From Nitrospinae bacterium bin107 (lineage in GTDB: Bacteria > UBA8248): DNA of 64,000 bases. Position 1 is the first letter of the stretch, and every line of letters starts with the position of its first letter. Below are positions 42,509 through 52,846 of the stretch, piece after piece. Both the position numbers and the translations under genes were made by a program. The notes beneath the pieces were generated by a model. It did not search any database. It was not told the DNA's origin and worked only from the letters and a program-made list of their open reading frames with translations. The DNA lies in NCBI GenBank assembly GCA_002238965.1, contig MPNJ01000022.1:1-64000 (forward strand), written 5' to 3'.

Positions 42509-43362
42509 GATATGTATTTTCCAATCAGGTGACTGAGACGTTCTTTCGTCTCACTCGGCATGCGGGCAGGGTCCGTCATGAGGGCCGTCGCCAAAGAGCC
42601 TGAAAAGGGGCTGTCGCCATCAATTTCAGGTACTGCCTTATTGATAATCTGCTGCGCGAGGGTCGCGTTGCGCTTCACGAGGGCGATCACGGCCTCCACG
42701 CTCACCGCCTCTTCCTCCTCGTGCCAGCAGTCATAATCCGTCGCCAGCGCGATGGTGGCGTAGCTCATCTCCGCCTCGCGCGCGAGCTTGGCCTCGGGCA
42801 TGTTCGTCATCCCGATAATCGATGCGCCCCAGTCGCGGTAGCGGAAACTCTCCGCCCGGCTGCTGAACTGGGGGCCTTCCATGCACACGTACGTCCCGCC
42901 CGCGTGCGCCGTTGCGCCCGCCCGAGCGGCCGCGCCCGCCAGTATCCCGCTCAGCACCCCGCACACCGGGTCCGCCATAGACACGTGGGCGACGACACCG
43001 TCGCCGAAAAAAGTGGCTATTCGCGTTTTTGTGAGGTCGATGAACTGGTCGGGAATCACGATGTCGCCCGGATGAATATCTTCTTTCAAACTACCCACCG
43101 CGCTGACGGATATCAGCCATTCCACGCCCAACTGCTTGAATCCATGGATATTGGCGCGGAAGGGAATTTCATTCGGAAGATATACGTGCCCTCTACCGTG
43201 TCGGGGCAGAAAGGCGATTCGCTTGCCGGAGAACGTCCCCACAACATAGGGGGCCGAGGGCGCGCCGTAGGGTGTATCGAGCGCGCGTTCTTCCACCTCG
43301 CTCAACTCCGCCATCTCGTAAAGGCCGCTTCCTCCGATTACCCCGATTTTCACATCAGACAC
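42505..43362 (-). CDS. mtnP: S-methyl-5'-thioadenosine phosphorylase
   Basis: The 285-residue protein has the PNP/MTAP family 2 layout: IGVIGGSGLYEM, GKRIAFLPRHGRGHVYLPNEIPFRANIHG, DIVIPDQFIDLTKTR, CMEGPQFSSRAESFRYRDWGASIIGMTNMPEAKLAREAEM. It splits methylthioadenosine to adenine and methylthioribose-1-phosphate, salvaging methionine. GTG 43362 follows GAGG. It overlaps hemL by four bases and follows asd by 20 bases in the same operon. Confidence 0.92.
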   Translation of the reverse strand: MSDVKIGVIGGSGLYEMAELSEVEERALDTPYGAPSAPYVVGTFSGKRIAFLPRHGRGHVYLPNEIPFRANIHGFKQLGVEWLISVSAVGSLKEDIHPGDIVIPDQFIDLTKTRIATFFGDGVVAHVSMADPVCGVLSGILAGAAARAGATAHAGGTYVCMEGPQFSSRAESFRYRDWGASIIGMTNMPEAKLAREAEMSYATIALATDYDCWHEEEEAVSVEAVIALVKRNATLAQQIINKAVPEIDGDSPFSGSLATALMTDPARMPSETKERLSHLIGKYIS

Positions 43363-43382
43363 TTATATAACCTCGTTCGTGA

Positions 43383-44393
43383 TCACTTCACCGGGGCCGC
43401 CCGGAGCATTCCCTTCTCTATCAGGGTCTCGGCAATCTGCACCGCGTTCAGCGCAGCCCCTTTTCTCAGGTTATCCGCCACCACCCACAGGTTGAGCGTG
43501 TTTTCGCGTGAATCATCCCGGCGGATGCGGCCCACATACACCGGGTCCTCACCGTCCGCGTCCTTGGGCATGGGATAGGAGAACGATTCCACGTCATCCA
43601 CCACCTCCACGCCTGGCGCGCGGGAAAGCAACGATCGCGCTTCCTCCGGTGAGATAGAGTCTTCAAGCTCCACGTTCACCGACTCGGAGTGCGCGTTGTA
43701 AACGGGCACCCGCACGCATGTGGCGCTGACGGCCAGATGAGGCGCGCCCATGATCTTTCGCGTCTCATCGACCATCTTCTTTTCCTCTTTCGTATGCCCG
43801 CCGTCCAGGAAAACGTCGATATGGGGCAGGCAGTTGAAGGCGATCTCATGGGGCATTTTCTCTGGGGCCGCAGCGTCGCCATCGACTTGCGCCTGCATCT
43901 CGTCTATCGCGGCCTGCCCCGCTCCGCTCACCGCCTGGTAGGTGCTCACCACGATCCGCTTGATGCGCGCTGCATCATGAAGGGGCTTAAGCGCCACCAC
44001 GAGCTGGATGGTGGAGCAGTTCGGGTTGGCGATGACTCCCTGGTGCGCAGCCATCGCATCCGGATTCACCTCCGGCACCACGAGGGGAACATCCTCATCC
44101 ATCCGATAGGCGCTGGAATTATCCACCACGACCGCCCCAGACTTCACGGCCGCAGGCGCGAACTCGAGTGAGCGGGTAGCGCCACAGGAGAAAAGCGCCA
44201 AGTCCACGCCCTTGAAAGCATCCTTGGTAAGCCTGCTTACCGTGAGTTCCGAGTCCCGAAACGGGATTTTCCGGCCCACGCTGCGCTCGCTCGCAAGCAA
44301 AACGACCTCTTCGGCGGGGAAATTCCGCTCCTCCAGAATCCGGAGCATCTCCCGGCCCACGGCGCCAGTGGCGCCGGCGACGGCGACGCGCAT
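43383..44393 (-). CDS. asd: aspartate-semialdehyde dehydrogenase
   Basis: The 336-residue enzyme shows VAVAGATGAVGREMLRILEERNFP (NADPH binding), the catalytic cysteine in NPNCSTIQ, and the GGHTKEEKKMVDETRKIMG block of the bacterial family. It catalyses the second step towards lysine, threonine and methionine. ATG 44393 or GTG 44396 both fit, behind GGGAGGGG; the ATG overlaps the leuB stop by one base. It lies between leuB and mtnP, so amino-acid biosynthesis genes are grouped. Confidence 0.94.
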   Translation of the reverse strand: MRVAVAGATGAVGREMLRILEERNFPAEEVVLLASERSVGRKIPFRDSELTVSRLTKDAFKGVDLALFSCGATRSLEFAPAAVKSGAVVVDNSSAYRMDEDVPLVVPEVNPDAMAAHQGVIANPNCSTIQLVVALKPLHDAARIKRIVVSTYQAVSGAGQAAIDEMQAQVDGDAAAPEKMPHEIAFNCLPHIDVFLDGGHTKEEKKMVDETRKIMGAPHLAVSATCVRVPVYNAHSESVNVELEDSISPEEARSLLSRAPGVEVVDDVESFSYPMPKDADGEDPVYVGRIRRDDSRENTLNLWVVADNLRKGAALNAVQIAETLIEKGMLRAAPVK

Positions 44394-45481
44394 CACGACG
44401 CCCCTCCCGCCAGAGCAGCGACTCTCGCGCCCATCTCTTCACAACCCACCGCCGTAGCGCCGGGTGTATGGATGTCGGATGTTCTGAGACCCTCATCGAG
44501 CGCCGCGGCCACGGCCGCCTCGATGGCTTCGGCCACGTCCACCCGCTTAAGCGAGTAGCGGCACAGCATGGCAGCCGACATGATGGCCGCAATCGGGTTC
44601 GCCTTGTCCTGGCCGGCGATGTCTGGCGCGGTGCCGTGCACCGGTTCGTAGAGGCCGAAACCGGTCTCGTTCAGGTTCGCCGAGGCGAGCATGCCGATGG
44701 AACCCGTGAGCATCGAAGCGCAATCGCTCAGGATGTCGCCGAACATGTTGCCCGTCACGATGACGTCGAATTGCAGCGGGTCGCGAATCAACTGCATCGC
44801 CGCGTTATCCACGTACATGTGGCTGGTTTCGATGTCGGGGAATTCCCCGGCGACGTCTGTGGCGACCCGGCGCCACAGCCGGCTGTTGTCGAGAACGTTC
44901 TCCTTATCCACCGAGCAGAGCTTCTTTTCGCGCACCGAAGCCAACTCGTACGCGAGGCGGACGATCTGACGAATCTCGCCCGTGGTGTACGTCATCGTGT
45001 CGACCGCTTTTTCCTCATCGGGAGAGAGCCGCTCGATGCCTCTCGGCTGGCCGAAATATATGCCGCTCACGCCCTCGCGTACGACGAGCATGTCGAGTCC
45101 GCGAACGACTTCGGCCTTGAGCGATGAGGCTTCCACCAGCGGATCGAACATGACGGCGGGCCTCAGATTGGCGAAGAGGTTCAGCTCTTTCCGTAAACCC
45201 AGGATGGCCTGTTCGGGGCGTTTGTCGCGAGAGAGTTCATCCCATTTGGGGCCTCCCACGGCGCCGAACAGCCCCGCTTCGCTCCTGCGGCAGAGGGCAA
45301 GGGTCTCCTCGGGAAGGGGCTCGCCCTTCGCGTCATAAGCTGCACCGCCGCAAAGTCCTTCTTCAAACTCGAAACTGGCGCCAAAGCGAGCGCCCGCCGC
45401 CTCCAGGGTCGAGCGCGCCTGCGCCACCACCTCCTGGCCGATACCGTCACCCGGCAAAACGGCTATCCGATAACTGCTCAC
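44393..45481 (-). CDS. leuB: 3-isopropylmalate dehydrogenase
   Basis: The 362-residue product has the LeuB motifs: YRIAVLPGDGIGQEVV, LGLRKELNLFANLRPAVMF, RELTGGIYFG-like REGVSGIYFGQPRG, TDVAGEFPDIETSHMYVDNAAMQLI and NMFGDILSDCASMLTGSIGMLASANL. It oxidises and decarboxylates 3-isopropylmalate in leucine synthesis. GTG 45481 is the start, with GGAGAG just upstream, since the family begins here; the frame is open further out. Note that the usual TGG in REL(L/T)GGIYFG is replaced by REGVSG, a known bacterial variant. Confidence 0.93.
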   Translation of the reverse strand: MSSYRIAVLPGDGIGQEVVAQARSTLEAAGARFGASFEFEEGLCGGAAYDAKGEPLPEETLALCRRSEAGLFGAVGGPKWDELSRDKRPEQAILGLRKELNLFANLRPAVMFDPLVEASSLKAEVVRGLDMLVVREGVSGIYFGQPRGIERLSPDEEKAVDTMTYTTGEIRQIVRLAYELASVREKKLCSVDKENVLDNSRLWRRVATDVAGEFPDIETSHMYVDNAAMQLIRDPLQFDVIVTGNMFGDILSDCASMLTGSIGMLASANLNETGFGLYEPVHGTAPDIAGQDKANPIAAIMSAAMLCRYSLKRVDVAEAIEAAVAAALDEGLRTSDIHTPGATAVGCEEMGARVAALAGGAS

Positions 45482-45498
45482 CGATAACTCTCCTCTCT

Positions 45499-46107
45499 TT
45501 ATTGCGCGTCGTTCTCGAAATTCGTGACGTACGGCAGATGCTGCGCCACCTCCTCGACTTGGGGTAGATTGCTTCTCAAATTGGTGAGCATGTCCCACGT
45601 GCCGGCCAAAAATGCGGCCTTACGCGTCTCCTGGATTTCGATGGGAATGACGCGATCACCGAAGCTGACAGTGGAATTCCTGATGTCCACGTTGAAGCGC
45701 GTCTCCGGTTCTTCCTGCGCCTGTCTGATCAGCTCATTCACGTCATCCGCCGAAGCCACGCCGAGCGGCACGCCGATGGCGAAGCAGTTGCCCGCAAAAA
45801 TCTCGGCAAACGATACCCCGACGAGCACTTCGATTCCGAAGCGCTTGAGCGCCTGCGGGGCGTGCTCGCGCGAGGAACCCGAACCGAAGTTCTTGCCCAC
45901 GAACATCATGTTGGCCCCTTTGTGAGCAGGGTTGTCGACGGGATGATCGGGCGTGTTCTCGCGCTCATCGCAAAACAGGGCCTTCTCGATGCCCTCGAAG
46001 GTGATGGACTTGAGAAAGCGGGCCGGCGTGATCCTGTCGGTATCGATGTCGTCGCGAGGCATGGGGATGGCCTTGCCAACGATTTTTTCGATTCTTTTCG
46101 TGCTCAT
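45499..46107 (-). CDS. leuD: 3-isopropylmalate dehydratase small subunit
   Basis: The 202-residue swivel-domain protein has [41 protein letters not shown] and the [15 protein letters not shown] segment typical of LeuD. It completes the isomerase with LeuC, shuttling 2- and 3-isopropylmalate. Its ATG overlaps the leuC stop codon by ATGA, and leuB follows 17 bases after. Slightly longer at the C-terminus than short LeuD forms. Confidence 0.93.
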   Translation of the reverse strand: MSTKRIEKIVGKAIPMPRDDIDTDRITPARFLKSITFEGIEKALFCDERENTPDHPVDNPAHKGANMMFVGKNFGSGSSREHAPQALKRFGIEVLVGVSFAEIFAGNCFAIGVPLGVASADDVNELIRQAQEEPETRFNVDIRNSTVSFGDRVIPIEIQETRKAAFLAGTWDMLTNLRSNLPQVEEVAQHLPYVTNFENDAQ

Positions 46108-47516
46108 GCCTGTTCTCCCATCTCTCTGGGGTCCGCGATGCAGCCCGCAATCGCTGAGGAGACGACAACGGCCGGACTGCCCAGGTGCGTTCTTCCGCGC
46201 GGACTGCCCTGACGCCCGATGAAATTGCGGTTCGAGGTGGAAATGCTTCTCTCCGCACCCACGAGCTTGTCCGGGTTCATGCCCAGACACATCGAGCATC
46301 CCGCTTCGCGCCACTCCGCGCCCGCTTCGGTGAAAATTTCGTGCAATCCCTCTTCCTCGGCCTGCTGCTTCACCTGCTGGGAGCCGGGCACCACCAGCAT
46401 CCTGACCCCTGGGTGCACCTTGTTGCCATTTATCAGCTGCGCGCCCTCGCGCAAGTCTGAGATTCTCGAATTCGTGCAGGAACCCAGGAAGGCGACGTCG
46501 ACCTTCGTGCCCAGAATGGACTCGCCCGGATTGAGGGCCATGAATTCATAGCCGTGTTCCGCCGTATTCCTGTCCTCGCCCGAGAAACTATTCACTTCGG
46601 GCAGCGGCTGAGAAATCCCGACAGAATGCCCCGGGTTAATGCCCCAGGTGACCATCGGTTCGATGGATTCGCCCGCAATCTCGTAGACGTCGTCATATTC
46701 CGCGTCATCGCCAGAGGCGATATCCCGCCAGTACGCGAGCCCTCTTTCCCAGGCTTCTCCTTCGGGGCTGAACTCGCGGCCCTCGAGATAATCGAACGTC
46801 GTCTGATCCGGATTCACGTAGCCGATTCGGGCGCCGCCCTCGATGCTCATGTTGCAGACCGTCATGCGTCCTTCCATCGACATGGCGTCGAAAACGTCGC
46901 CGCCGTACTCATAGGCGAAACCCAGACCGCCCTTGATACCCAGATCGTGGATGACGCGCAAGGTCACGTCCTTGGGCGTCACGCCGGGGCCAAGAGCGCC
47001 CGTGACCTCGATTCGCTTCACCTTCAGGCGGTTCAGCGCCAGGGTCTGCGTCGCCAGGACGTGGCCCACCTCGGTCGTGCCGATGCCGAAGCCCAGTGAT
47101 CCCATCGCGCCGTGCGTGCTCGTGTGGCTGTCGCCGCAGGCGATGGTCATACCGGGCTGGCTGAGCCCCAACTCCGGCCCGATGACGTGAACGATGCCCT
47201 GCTTCCCGGAATCGAGATGCAAGAAGCGGACGCCGAACTCGTTCACGTTCTGCTCCAGGGCGGCCATCATCTTCTCGGCCTGCTCGTCCTCATAGGGCCT
47301 TATCTGGCTGAGCGTGGGGATGATGTGGTCCACCGTCCCCATCGTGCGGCCGGGAAAAGCGACGCCCGCGCCGATTTCCTTGAGCATCCCGAACGCCTGG
47401 GGCGTGGTGACTTCATGGATGAGATGCAGACCGATGAAAATCTGATCCTGGCCCGAATCGAGCCTGGCCACGGTGTGGGAATCCCAAACCTTATCGTAGA
47501 GCGTGTTTTTCGACAT
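46104..47516 (-). CDS. leuC: 3-isopropylmalate dehydratase large subunit
   Basis: The 470-residue aconitase-type subunit has [70 protein letters not shown] and [12 protein letters not shown]. The three cysteines in CTNS and SMCLG positions bind the catalytic 4Fe-4S cluster. It joins LeuD. ATG 47516 follows GAGGG. It lies 55 bases after trpA in the same direction, so leucine and tryptophan genes may share an mRNA. Confidence 0.94.
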   Translation of the reverse strand: MSKNTLYDKVWDSHTVARLDSGQDQIFIGLHLIHEVTTPQAFGMLKEIGAGVAFPGRTMGTVDHIIPTLSQIRPYEDEQAEKMMAALEQNVNEFGVRFLHLDSGKQGIVHVIGPELGLSQPGMTIACGDSHTSTHGAMGSLGFGIGTTEVGHVLATQTLALNRLKVKRIEVTGALGPGVTPKDVTLRVIHDLGIKGGLGFAYEYGGDVFDAMSMEGRMTVCNMSIEGGARIGYVNPDQTTFDYLEGREFSPEGEAWERGLAYWRDIASGDDAEYDDVYEIAGESIEPMVTWGINPGHSVGISQPLPEVNSFSGEDRNTAEHGYEFMALNPGESILGTKVDVAFLGSCTNSRISDLREGAQLINGNKVHPGVRMLVVPGSQQVKQQAEEEGLHEIFTEAGAEWREAGCSMCLGMNPDKLVGAERSISTSNRNFIGRQGSPRGRTHLGSPAVVVSSAIAGCIADPREMGEQA

Positions 47517-47571
47517 GGCATTACCCTCGAAATGATCTACAGATTCTTACGCGTCATTTTTAAATTGGTTG

Positions 47572-48390
47572 TCAAGAAACCGTTTTTGAGCGATCGAGAC
47601 CTTCCCGCAAAGAGGCGATGTAATCGCAAGCCGCCCGCATCTTGTCCTCACGCGACGCTTCCGCCTCCATGACGTCTATCAGTGCGCTGCCCACGATGAC
47701 GCCATCGGCATGCCCGGCCACCTCCGCCGCCTGCTCGGGCGTCTTGATGCCGAACCCAACGAGAACGGGCCGGTTCTTCACCCGGTTGATCCTCGTCAGG
47801 GTGGCGCCCAAATCCGAATCCAGGGCGTCGCGCGCGCCGGTGACACCCATCTGACCGACGTAGTAGATAAAACCGCCGCCCACATCGTTCACCAGCTCGA
47901 TACGCTCCTGCGTGCTCGTCGGCGCAAGCATGAAGACGGGCACGAGCGGATAATCGTGCATGATCTCGACAATAGCGTTCGCTTCTTCGGGCGGCAGGTC
48001 GGGCACGATGACGGCGTCGGCCCCCACCTGCGCCGCGCCGCGCACGAACTCCGCCAGGCCCATGGCGATGATGGGGTTGTAATACGTCATCAGGACCAGA
48101 GGCGTATCCGGTATGTCCGCGCGAACCTCTCCGACCATCTCCAGAACGCCGTTCAGGCGGGTGCCGCCCGCAAGCGAACGCATGCTCGAACGCTGAATGG
48201 TGGGGCCGTCCGCCAGGGGATCGCTGAAGGGAACCCCTATCTCGAAGCCGTCCGCTCCCGCCTCGGTCATGAGGGGCAGGAGTTCACGGGTGAAGCCAAG
48301 GTCAGGGTCGCCCGCTGTAACGAACGGGAACAGACCGGCCCGGCCCTCTGTGCGCAAACGGTTGAAACACGCTTCCAGTCTGCCGCCCAT
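47572..48390 (-). CDS. trpA: tryptophan synthase alpha chain
   Basis: The 272-residue TIM-barrel protein has FPFVTAGDPDLGFTRELLPLM, GFEIGVPFSDPLADGPTIQ with the catalytic Glu and Asp, PDLPPEEANAI, and VGFGIKTPEQAAEVAGHADGVIVGSAL. It releases indole from indole-glycerol phosphate and passes it to TrpB. It overlaps trpB by one base (TGATG). Normal length and complete active site. Confidence 0.94.
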   Translation of the reverse strand: MGGRLEACFNRLRTEGRAGLFPFVTAGDPDLGFTRELLPLMTEAGADGFEIGVPFSDPLADGPTIQRSSMRSLAGGTRLNGVLEMVGEVRADIPDTPLVLMTYYNPIIAMGLAEFVRGAAQVGADAVIVPDLPPEEANAIVEIMHDYPLVPVFMLAPTSTQERIELVNDVGGGFIYYVGQMGVTGARDALDSDLGATLTRINRVKNRPVLVGFGIKTPEQAAEVAGHADGVIVGSALIDVMEAEASREDKMRAACDYIASLREGLDRSKTVS

Positions 48391-49607
48391 CAGCGCACGT
48401 CCTCGTCATCGAGCATTTCCGTCAATAGCCCTTCCGCCTGATGAACGTCCTTGTCCCCCCGGCCCGAAAGGCAAAGCACCACGGTCTTCATCTCGCCCGC
48501 CTCTCTCGTCTCCTCGGCCAGGCGGTCCAGATAGGAAATCGCGTGGGCGCTTTCGAAGGCGGGGATGATGCCCTCCAGCACGGATAGTTGCTGGAACGCC
48601 TTGAGCGCGTCGTGGTCTTCGACCGTCACGTAGCGCGCGCGGCCGGTATCCTTCAAATGGGAGTGTTCGGGACCCACGCCGGGGTAATCAAGGCCCGCGG
48701 ACACCGAATGGGCCGGGATGATCTGTCCGTCATCGTCATACAGCAGGAACGTCTCGCAGCCGTGCAGAACACCCACGCGGCCGGCGGTCAGGGAGGCGCC
48801 GTGCTCCTCGGTGTCCAGACCCCGGCCCCCGGCTTCCACGCCGATGAGTTCGACGTCTTCGTCATCCACGAAGGGATGGAACAGGCCGATGGAATTGCTG
48901 CCGCCTCCCACGCAGGCCACGCAGGCGTCGGGAAGCCGGCCTTCAGCCCCGAGAATCTGCTCACGCGCCTCGCGTCCGATGACGGACTGACAATCGCGTA
49001 TCATTTCCGGGAACGGGTGCGGCCCCACGACCGAGCCGATGATGTAGTGGGTCGTCCGCACCGATGCCGTCCAGTCGCGCAGCGTCTCGTTCGTGGCGTC
49101 CTTCAGGGTCTTGCTGCCCGAGGTGACCGGAATCACCCGCGCGCCCAGAAGACGCATGCGGAACACGTTGAGCGATTGCCTGCCGATGTCCTCCTCGCCC
49201 ATGTAGACGTCGCAATCCAGGCCGAAGAGCGCCGCCGCCGTCGCCGTCGCCACCCCGTGCTGGCCTGCTCCGGTTTCCGCGATGATCCGCGTTTTCCCCA
49301 GCCTCCTGGCCAGAAGGACCTGGGCGAGCGTGTTGTTTATCTTGTGAGCGCCCGTGTGGCAGAGGTCCTCACGCTTGAGGTAGACCCTCAGCACGCCCAG
49401 ATGATCGGACAGGCGCTCAGCCAGATAGAGCGGCGTGGGCCTGCCCACGAATTCCCTCAGATAATAGGCAAGTTCTTCATGATACGCCGGGTCGCTGCGG
49501 GCTTCCTCGTACGCTTCTTCCAACTCATCAAGGGCGGGCATCAGGGTTTCAGGCACATAGCGCCCCCCGAACCGACCGAACCTTCCCCTGGAGACCAATT
49601 CGCTCAT
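48390..49607 (-). CDS. trpB: tryptophan synthase beta chain
   Basis: The 405-residue PLP enzyme has [16 protein letters not shown], the PLP-binding Lys in [28 protein letters not shown], and [10 protein letters not shown]. It condenses indole with serine to tryptophan. The C-terminal [10 protein letters not shown] is the usual phosphate site. Its ATG overlaps trpF by ATGA. Standard type 1 TrpB length. Confidence 0.95.
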   Translation of the reverse strand: MSELVSRGRFGRFGGRYVPETLMPALDELEEAYEEARSDPAYHEELAYYLREFVGRPTPLYLAERLSDHLGVLRVYLKREDLCHTGAHKINNTLAQVLLARRLGKTRIIAETGAGQHGVATATAAALFGLDCDVYMGEEDIGRQSLNVFRMRLLGARVIPVTSGSKTLKDATNETLRDWTASVRTTHYIIGSVVGPHPFPEMIRDCQSVIGREAREQILGAEGRLPDACVACVGGGSNSIGLFHPFVDDEDVELIGVEAGGRGLDTEEHGASLTAGRVGVLHGCETFLLYDDDGQIIPAHSVSAGLDYPGVGPEHSHLKDTGRARYVTVEDHDALKAFQQLSVLEGIIPAFESAHAISYLDRLAEETREAGEMKTVVLCLSGRGDKDVHQAEGLLTEMLDDEDVR

Positions 49608-50254
49608 CTTCTGATTTCCTCAAATTCCGATATCGCCGCGCGCGCGTTTTGTATGAAACCCAAGACCCGCTCGGGGTCCTTCCGGCCCAGAACGGCGCCC
49701 TCTACCCCGCTGCTCGAATCCACCCCATAGGGCTGAACGCTCCTCACGGCTTCACCCACGTTCTCGGGCTTTAGACCGCCCGAGAGGATGATGGGTCGCG
49801 CTTCGGCCGCCCGCCGGGCCAACTCCCAATCGAAAGTCTCGCCCGTGCCTCCGAGCGCGCCCTTCACGTAGGCGTCCAGCAAAATCGCGCAATCGGGAAA
49901 AACGTCAATTTGCGCTATCGTTTCCGGCCCTTTCACCCTTAAAGCCCGAATGACGCGCAAGCCCCGCTCGATGAGCCAGCGGCAATCTTCGGGCGACTCA
50001 TCGCCATGAAGCTGGGCTGCGTCCAAACCGACGAGGCGCGCAACTTCCATGACACGCTCGGGTGGCTCGTTCACGAAAACGCCGACCCTGGTCCCGAAAG
50101 CGGGCAGCGCCTCGGCAATTCCCCGCGCCTGCGCCACCTCCAGACACCGGGGAGTGCCCGGAACGAAATTCAGCCCCAGGGCGTCGGCGCCTGCTTCCAA
50201 GGCGAATTCCGCATCCTCGACGGTCGTAACTCCACAAATCTTCACGCGGATCAT
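49604..50254 (-). CDS. trpF: phosphoribosylanthranilate isomerase
   Basis: The 216-residue barrel protein has [33 protein letters not shown] with the catalytic Cys, [14 protein letters not shown], and [17 protein letters not shown] followed by [10 protein letters not shown]. It is the third tryptophan step. ATG 50254 has GGGAGGG about 10 bases upstream; a longer frame begins at 50281. It is first in the run trpF-trpB-trpA-leuC-leuD-leuB-asd-mtnP-hemL-ftsB; no trpE, D or C is seen here. Confidence 0.93.
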   Translation of the reverse strand: MIRVKICGVTTVEDAEFALEAGADALGLNFVPGTPRCLEVAQARGIAEALPAFGTRVGVFVNEPPERVMEVARLVGLDAAQLHGDESPEDCRWLIERGLRVIRALRVKGPETIAQIDVFPDCAILLDAYVKGALGGTGETFDWELARRAAEARPIILSGGLKPENVGEAVRSVQPYGVDSSSGVEGAVLGRKDPERVLGFIQNARAAISEFEEIRR

Positions 50255-50434
50255 GTCACGAAACCCTCCCGGGCAGAGCAAGCATTTATAGCATAGAGTC
50301 GAAGCGCAAGCCTAGCGTAAAGGTGCAGTCCAAGCGACATGAGAATAAGGCGAGAAAATTGCATCAGGTAGAGGACGCGAGGCTTTCAGAACTTAGGGAG
50401 ATGCAAATTTTACGGGAAAGGAAGGGGTGGCCCG

Positions 50435-51148
50435 TTAGCCGCCGCCCAGATACATCATCTTGACTTCCTGGTTGTTCAGGAGTTCGTGGCCGCCGCCCTG
50501 ATAGCGGTTCCTGCCGAGTTCGAGCACGTAGCCCCGGTCCGAAATTTCCAGGGCGCGAGCGGCGTTCTGCTCGACCAGCATGATGGTCAGGCCTTCCTTG
50601 GCGAGGCTCACGATTTTCTCGAACACTTCCGTGACGAAGCGGGGACTCAAGCCCAGGGAAGGCTCGTCGAGCATGATCATCTTGGGCCTCGTCATCAGGG
50701 CGCGTCCCATGGCCAGCATCTGCTGCTCGCCGCCGCTCATCGTGCCTCCCAACTGCTTCTGTCGTTCGCCGAGACGCGGGAAGAGCGTGAAGACGTAATC
50801 CATCGACTCGTCGATTTTCTTCTGATCGCGCTCGATGTAAGCGCCCATCTCCAGGTTTTCCTTGACCGTCATCTGGTTGAAAACGATGCGGCCCTGCGGC
50901 ACGTAGCCCAGCCCCCGGCCCAGAATCTGATCCGGGCGGAAGCCCACGATGTTCTGACTATCGAACTCGATCTCGCCGCCGAGATAGTTGATAAAGCCCA
51001 TGATGATTTTGAAAGTCGTGGATTTTCCCGCGCCGTTCGGCCCGATGACGGCCACCACCTCTTTTTCGTTCACGTGGAGCGACACGTCGTGGAGTATCTG
51101 GATTCGGCCATAGGCCGCGTTGACATCCTTGAGGTCTAATAGCGCCAT
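50435..51148 (-). CDS. livF: branched-chain amino acid type ABC transporter ATP-binding protein LivF
   Basis: The 237-residue ATPase has Walker A IGPNGAGKSTT, signature MSGGEQQMLAMGRAL, and Walker B MIMLDEPSLGL with the LivF-type ending VLELGRNRYQGGGHELLNN. It powers the importer made with LivG, LivH and LivM. Its ATG begins right after the livG TAA. The ligand of such importers may be leucine-type amino acids but is often another amide or carboxylate, so the substrate is open. Confidence 0.9.
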   Translation of the reverse strand: MALLDLKDVNAAYGRIQILHDVSLHVNEKEVVAVIGPNGAGKSTTFKIIMGFINYLGGEIEFDSQNIVGFRPDQILGRGLGYVPQGRIVFNQMTVKENLEMGAYIERDQKKIDESMDYVFTLFPRLGERQKQLGGTMSGGEQQMLAMGRALMTRPKMIMLDEPSLGLSPRFVTEVFEKIVSLAKEGLTIMLVEQNAARALEISDRGYVLELGRNRYQGGGHELLNNQEVKMMYLGGG

Positions 51149-51874
51149 TTATTTGTGTCCAAAATATGCTTCGATGACTTCTTCGTTCGTCTGAATGTCC
51201 TCTGGCAGACCCTCGGCGATTTTCACGCCGTAGTCCAGCACGAACACCTTTTCGCAGTGATTCATGATGACGTTCATGTCGTGCTCGACGATGAGCACCG
51301 TTTTCCCCTGCTCTTCCTGGAGATGGTGAATGTGGTCGAGCAGGTTGTTGAGCAGGGTTCTGTTGACGCCGGCCGCCGGCTCATCGAGGAGGATGAGGTC
51401 CGGGTCCGTCATAAGGGCGCGGGCGAATTCGAGAAGTTTCTGCTGTCCGTAGGAGAGATTTCCGCCATACTCGCCGCGAAGCTTCGTGAGCGTGACAAAC
51501 TCCATCAACTGCTCCGCCCGGGCGCGCGCCTCGCGCAAGGGTACTTTCATGCTCGATGCGGAAAGCATGTTCTCGAACACCGTCATTTCCCGGTAGATGC
51601 GCGTAATCTGGAACGTGCGGCTGATGCCCCTGTTGAAAATTTCATATGGCCTCAAGCCGACGATGTTCTCTCCGTTATAGAGCACCTCGCCGCTGTCCGC
51701 CGCGAGAACGCCCGTGAGCAGGTTGAACGTGGTGGTCTTGCCGGAGCCGTTCGGTCCGATCAGGCCCGATATCTGGCCTTTGGGCACCTGAAACGTGCAC
51801 CCGTCCACCGCCTTGATGCCCCCGAAATACTTCTTCAGGTTCTGAATGTCGAGGGCGATTTCCGCATCAGCCAT
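51149..51874 (-). CDS. livG: branched-chain amino acid type ABC transporter ATP-binding protein LivG
   Basis: The 241-residue ATPase has [20 protein letters not shown] (Walker A), [32 protein letters not shown] (signature and Walker B) and the LivG-type long C-terminus with EVIEAYFG. It pairs with LivF. It is 21 bases after livM in the same operon. All functional residues are in place. Confidence 0.9.
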   Translation of the reverse strand: MADAEIALDIQNLKKYFGGIKAVDGCTFQVPKGQISGLIGPNGSGKTTTFNLLTGVLAADSGEVLYNGENIVGLRPYEIFNRGISRTFQITRIYREMTVFENMLSASSMKVPLREARARAEQLMEFVTLTKLRGEYGGNLSYGQQKLLEFARALMTDPDLILLDEPAAGVNRTLLNNLLDHIHHLQEEQGKTVLIVEHDMNVIMNHCEKVFVLDYGVKIAEGLPEDIQTNEEVIEAYFGHK

Positions 51875-51895
51875 TTTCTCGCGCTGCTCCGTTTC

Positions 51896-52834
51896 TTAGT
51901 GAACCATTCCCTTGCGCGCCCAACCCTTGTCGATGGCGTATCCCATCAATCCGCGCGGCATGAACCGGGCCACGAGGACGATAAAGACGCCGAAGGCGAT
52001 GAGGTGGGCCGTCGGGAACTTCACCCAGGTAATTTCCTGAACGATATACAAAATGAATGTGCCCAAGATGGGGCCAATCACTGTTCCTTTTCCGCCGAAC
52101 ATGGCGAAGAGCTTCATGTAGATGGTGACGAGAATGAAGAATTCGGTTTCAGGATCGATATAGAGAATCTTGTATGCCTGAATGCCGCCGGCCGCCGCCG
52201 GGAATATGGCGGAAAGCGCGAAGGCGGAAAGCTTGTAGAACGTGGTGTTGATACCCAGGCTCTCCGCGGCGATCTCGTCCTCACGAATGGCGTTCAGGCG
52301 GATCCCGAACCTTGAATGCCCCACCCAATAGGACACGATAATAGTGGCCAGCATGACCACCAGCATGGCGAAATAGGTTTCAAAGGAGTTTTCCACGTTG
52401 GGCAGACCGATTCCTTCACCACCGTGTGTCAAGCTCTCCCACACCGTGGCCACCACGCGCGTACCCTCCGCCGCGCCGAGCATGGCGATGGCGAAATAAG
52501 GACCTTTGAGGCGCAAAACCGGAAACCCGATACATAGAGAAACTACGAAGGAGACGAACACGCCCACGCCCAGGGTCGCTATCCAGTGCCAGCCGTAATC
52601 CACCACCAGAATACCCGTGGCGTATGCGCCGATGCCGTAGAACATCACATGGCCGAACGACACGTAGCCCGTATAGCCGCTGATGATGTTCCAACTCAGG
52701 GAGAGAATGACGTACATCATCGTGAAGAGTATAACGGAGCGCTGATACAGATTGATATTCGAGGGCAACACGCACAGGATGATTATGAGGACGGCCAGCA
52801 TCCCGAAGTTGCGCAGGTGTTCATTTTGGCCCAT
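51896..52834 (-). CDS. livM: ABC transporter permease LivM
   Basis: The 312-residue protein is an inner-membrane permease with about nine hydrophobic helices. GYVSFGHVMFYGIGAYATGILV, GLPVLRLKGPYFAIAML-like FPVLRLKGPYFAIAMLGAAEGTRVV and GPILGTFILYIVQEI are the LivM blocks. It lies 12 bases after livH. The short charged tail suits contact with LivG. Normal size for this subunit. Confidence 0.88.
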   Translation of the reverse strand: MGQNEHLRNFGMLAVLIIILCVLPSNINLYQRSVILFTMMYVILSLSWNIISGYTGYVSFGHVMFYGIGAYATGILVVDYGWHWIATLGVGVFVSFVVSLCIGFPVLRLKGPYFAIAMLGAAEGTRVVATVWESLTHGGEGIGLPNVENSFETYFAMLVVMLATIIVSYWVGHSRFGIRLNAIREDEIAAESLGINTTFYKLSAFALSAIFPAAAGGIQAYKILYIDPETEFFILVTIYMKLFAMFGGKGTVIGPILGTFILYIVQEITWVKFPTAHLIAFGVFIVLVARFMPRGLMGYAIDKGWARKGMVH

Positions 52835-52846
52835 TTCAGATCTCTC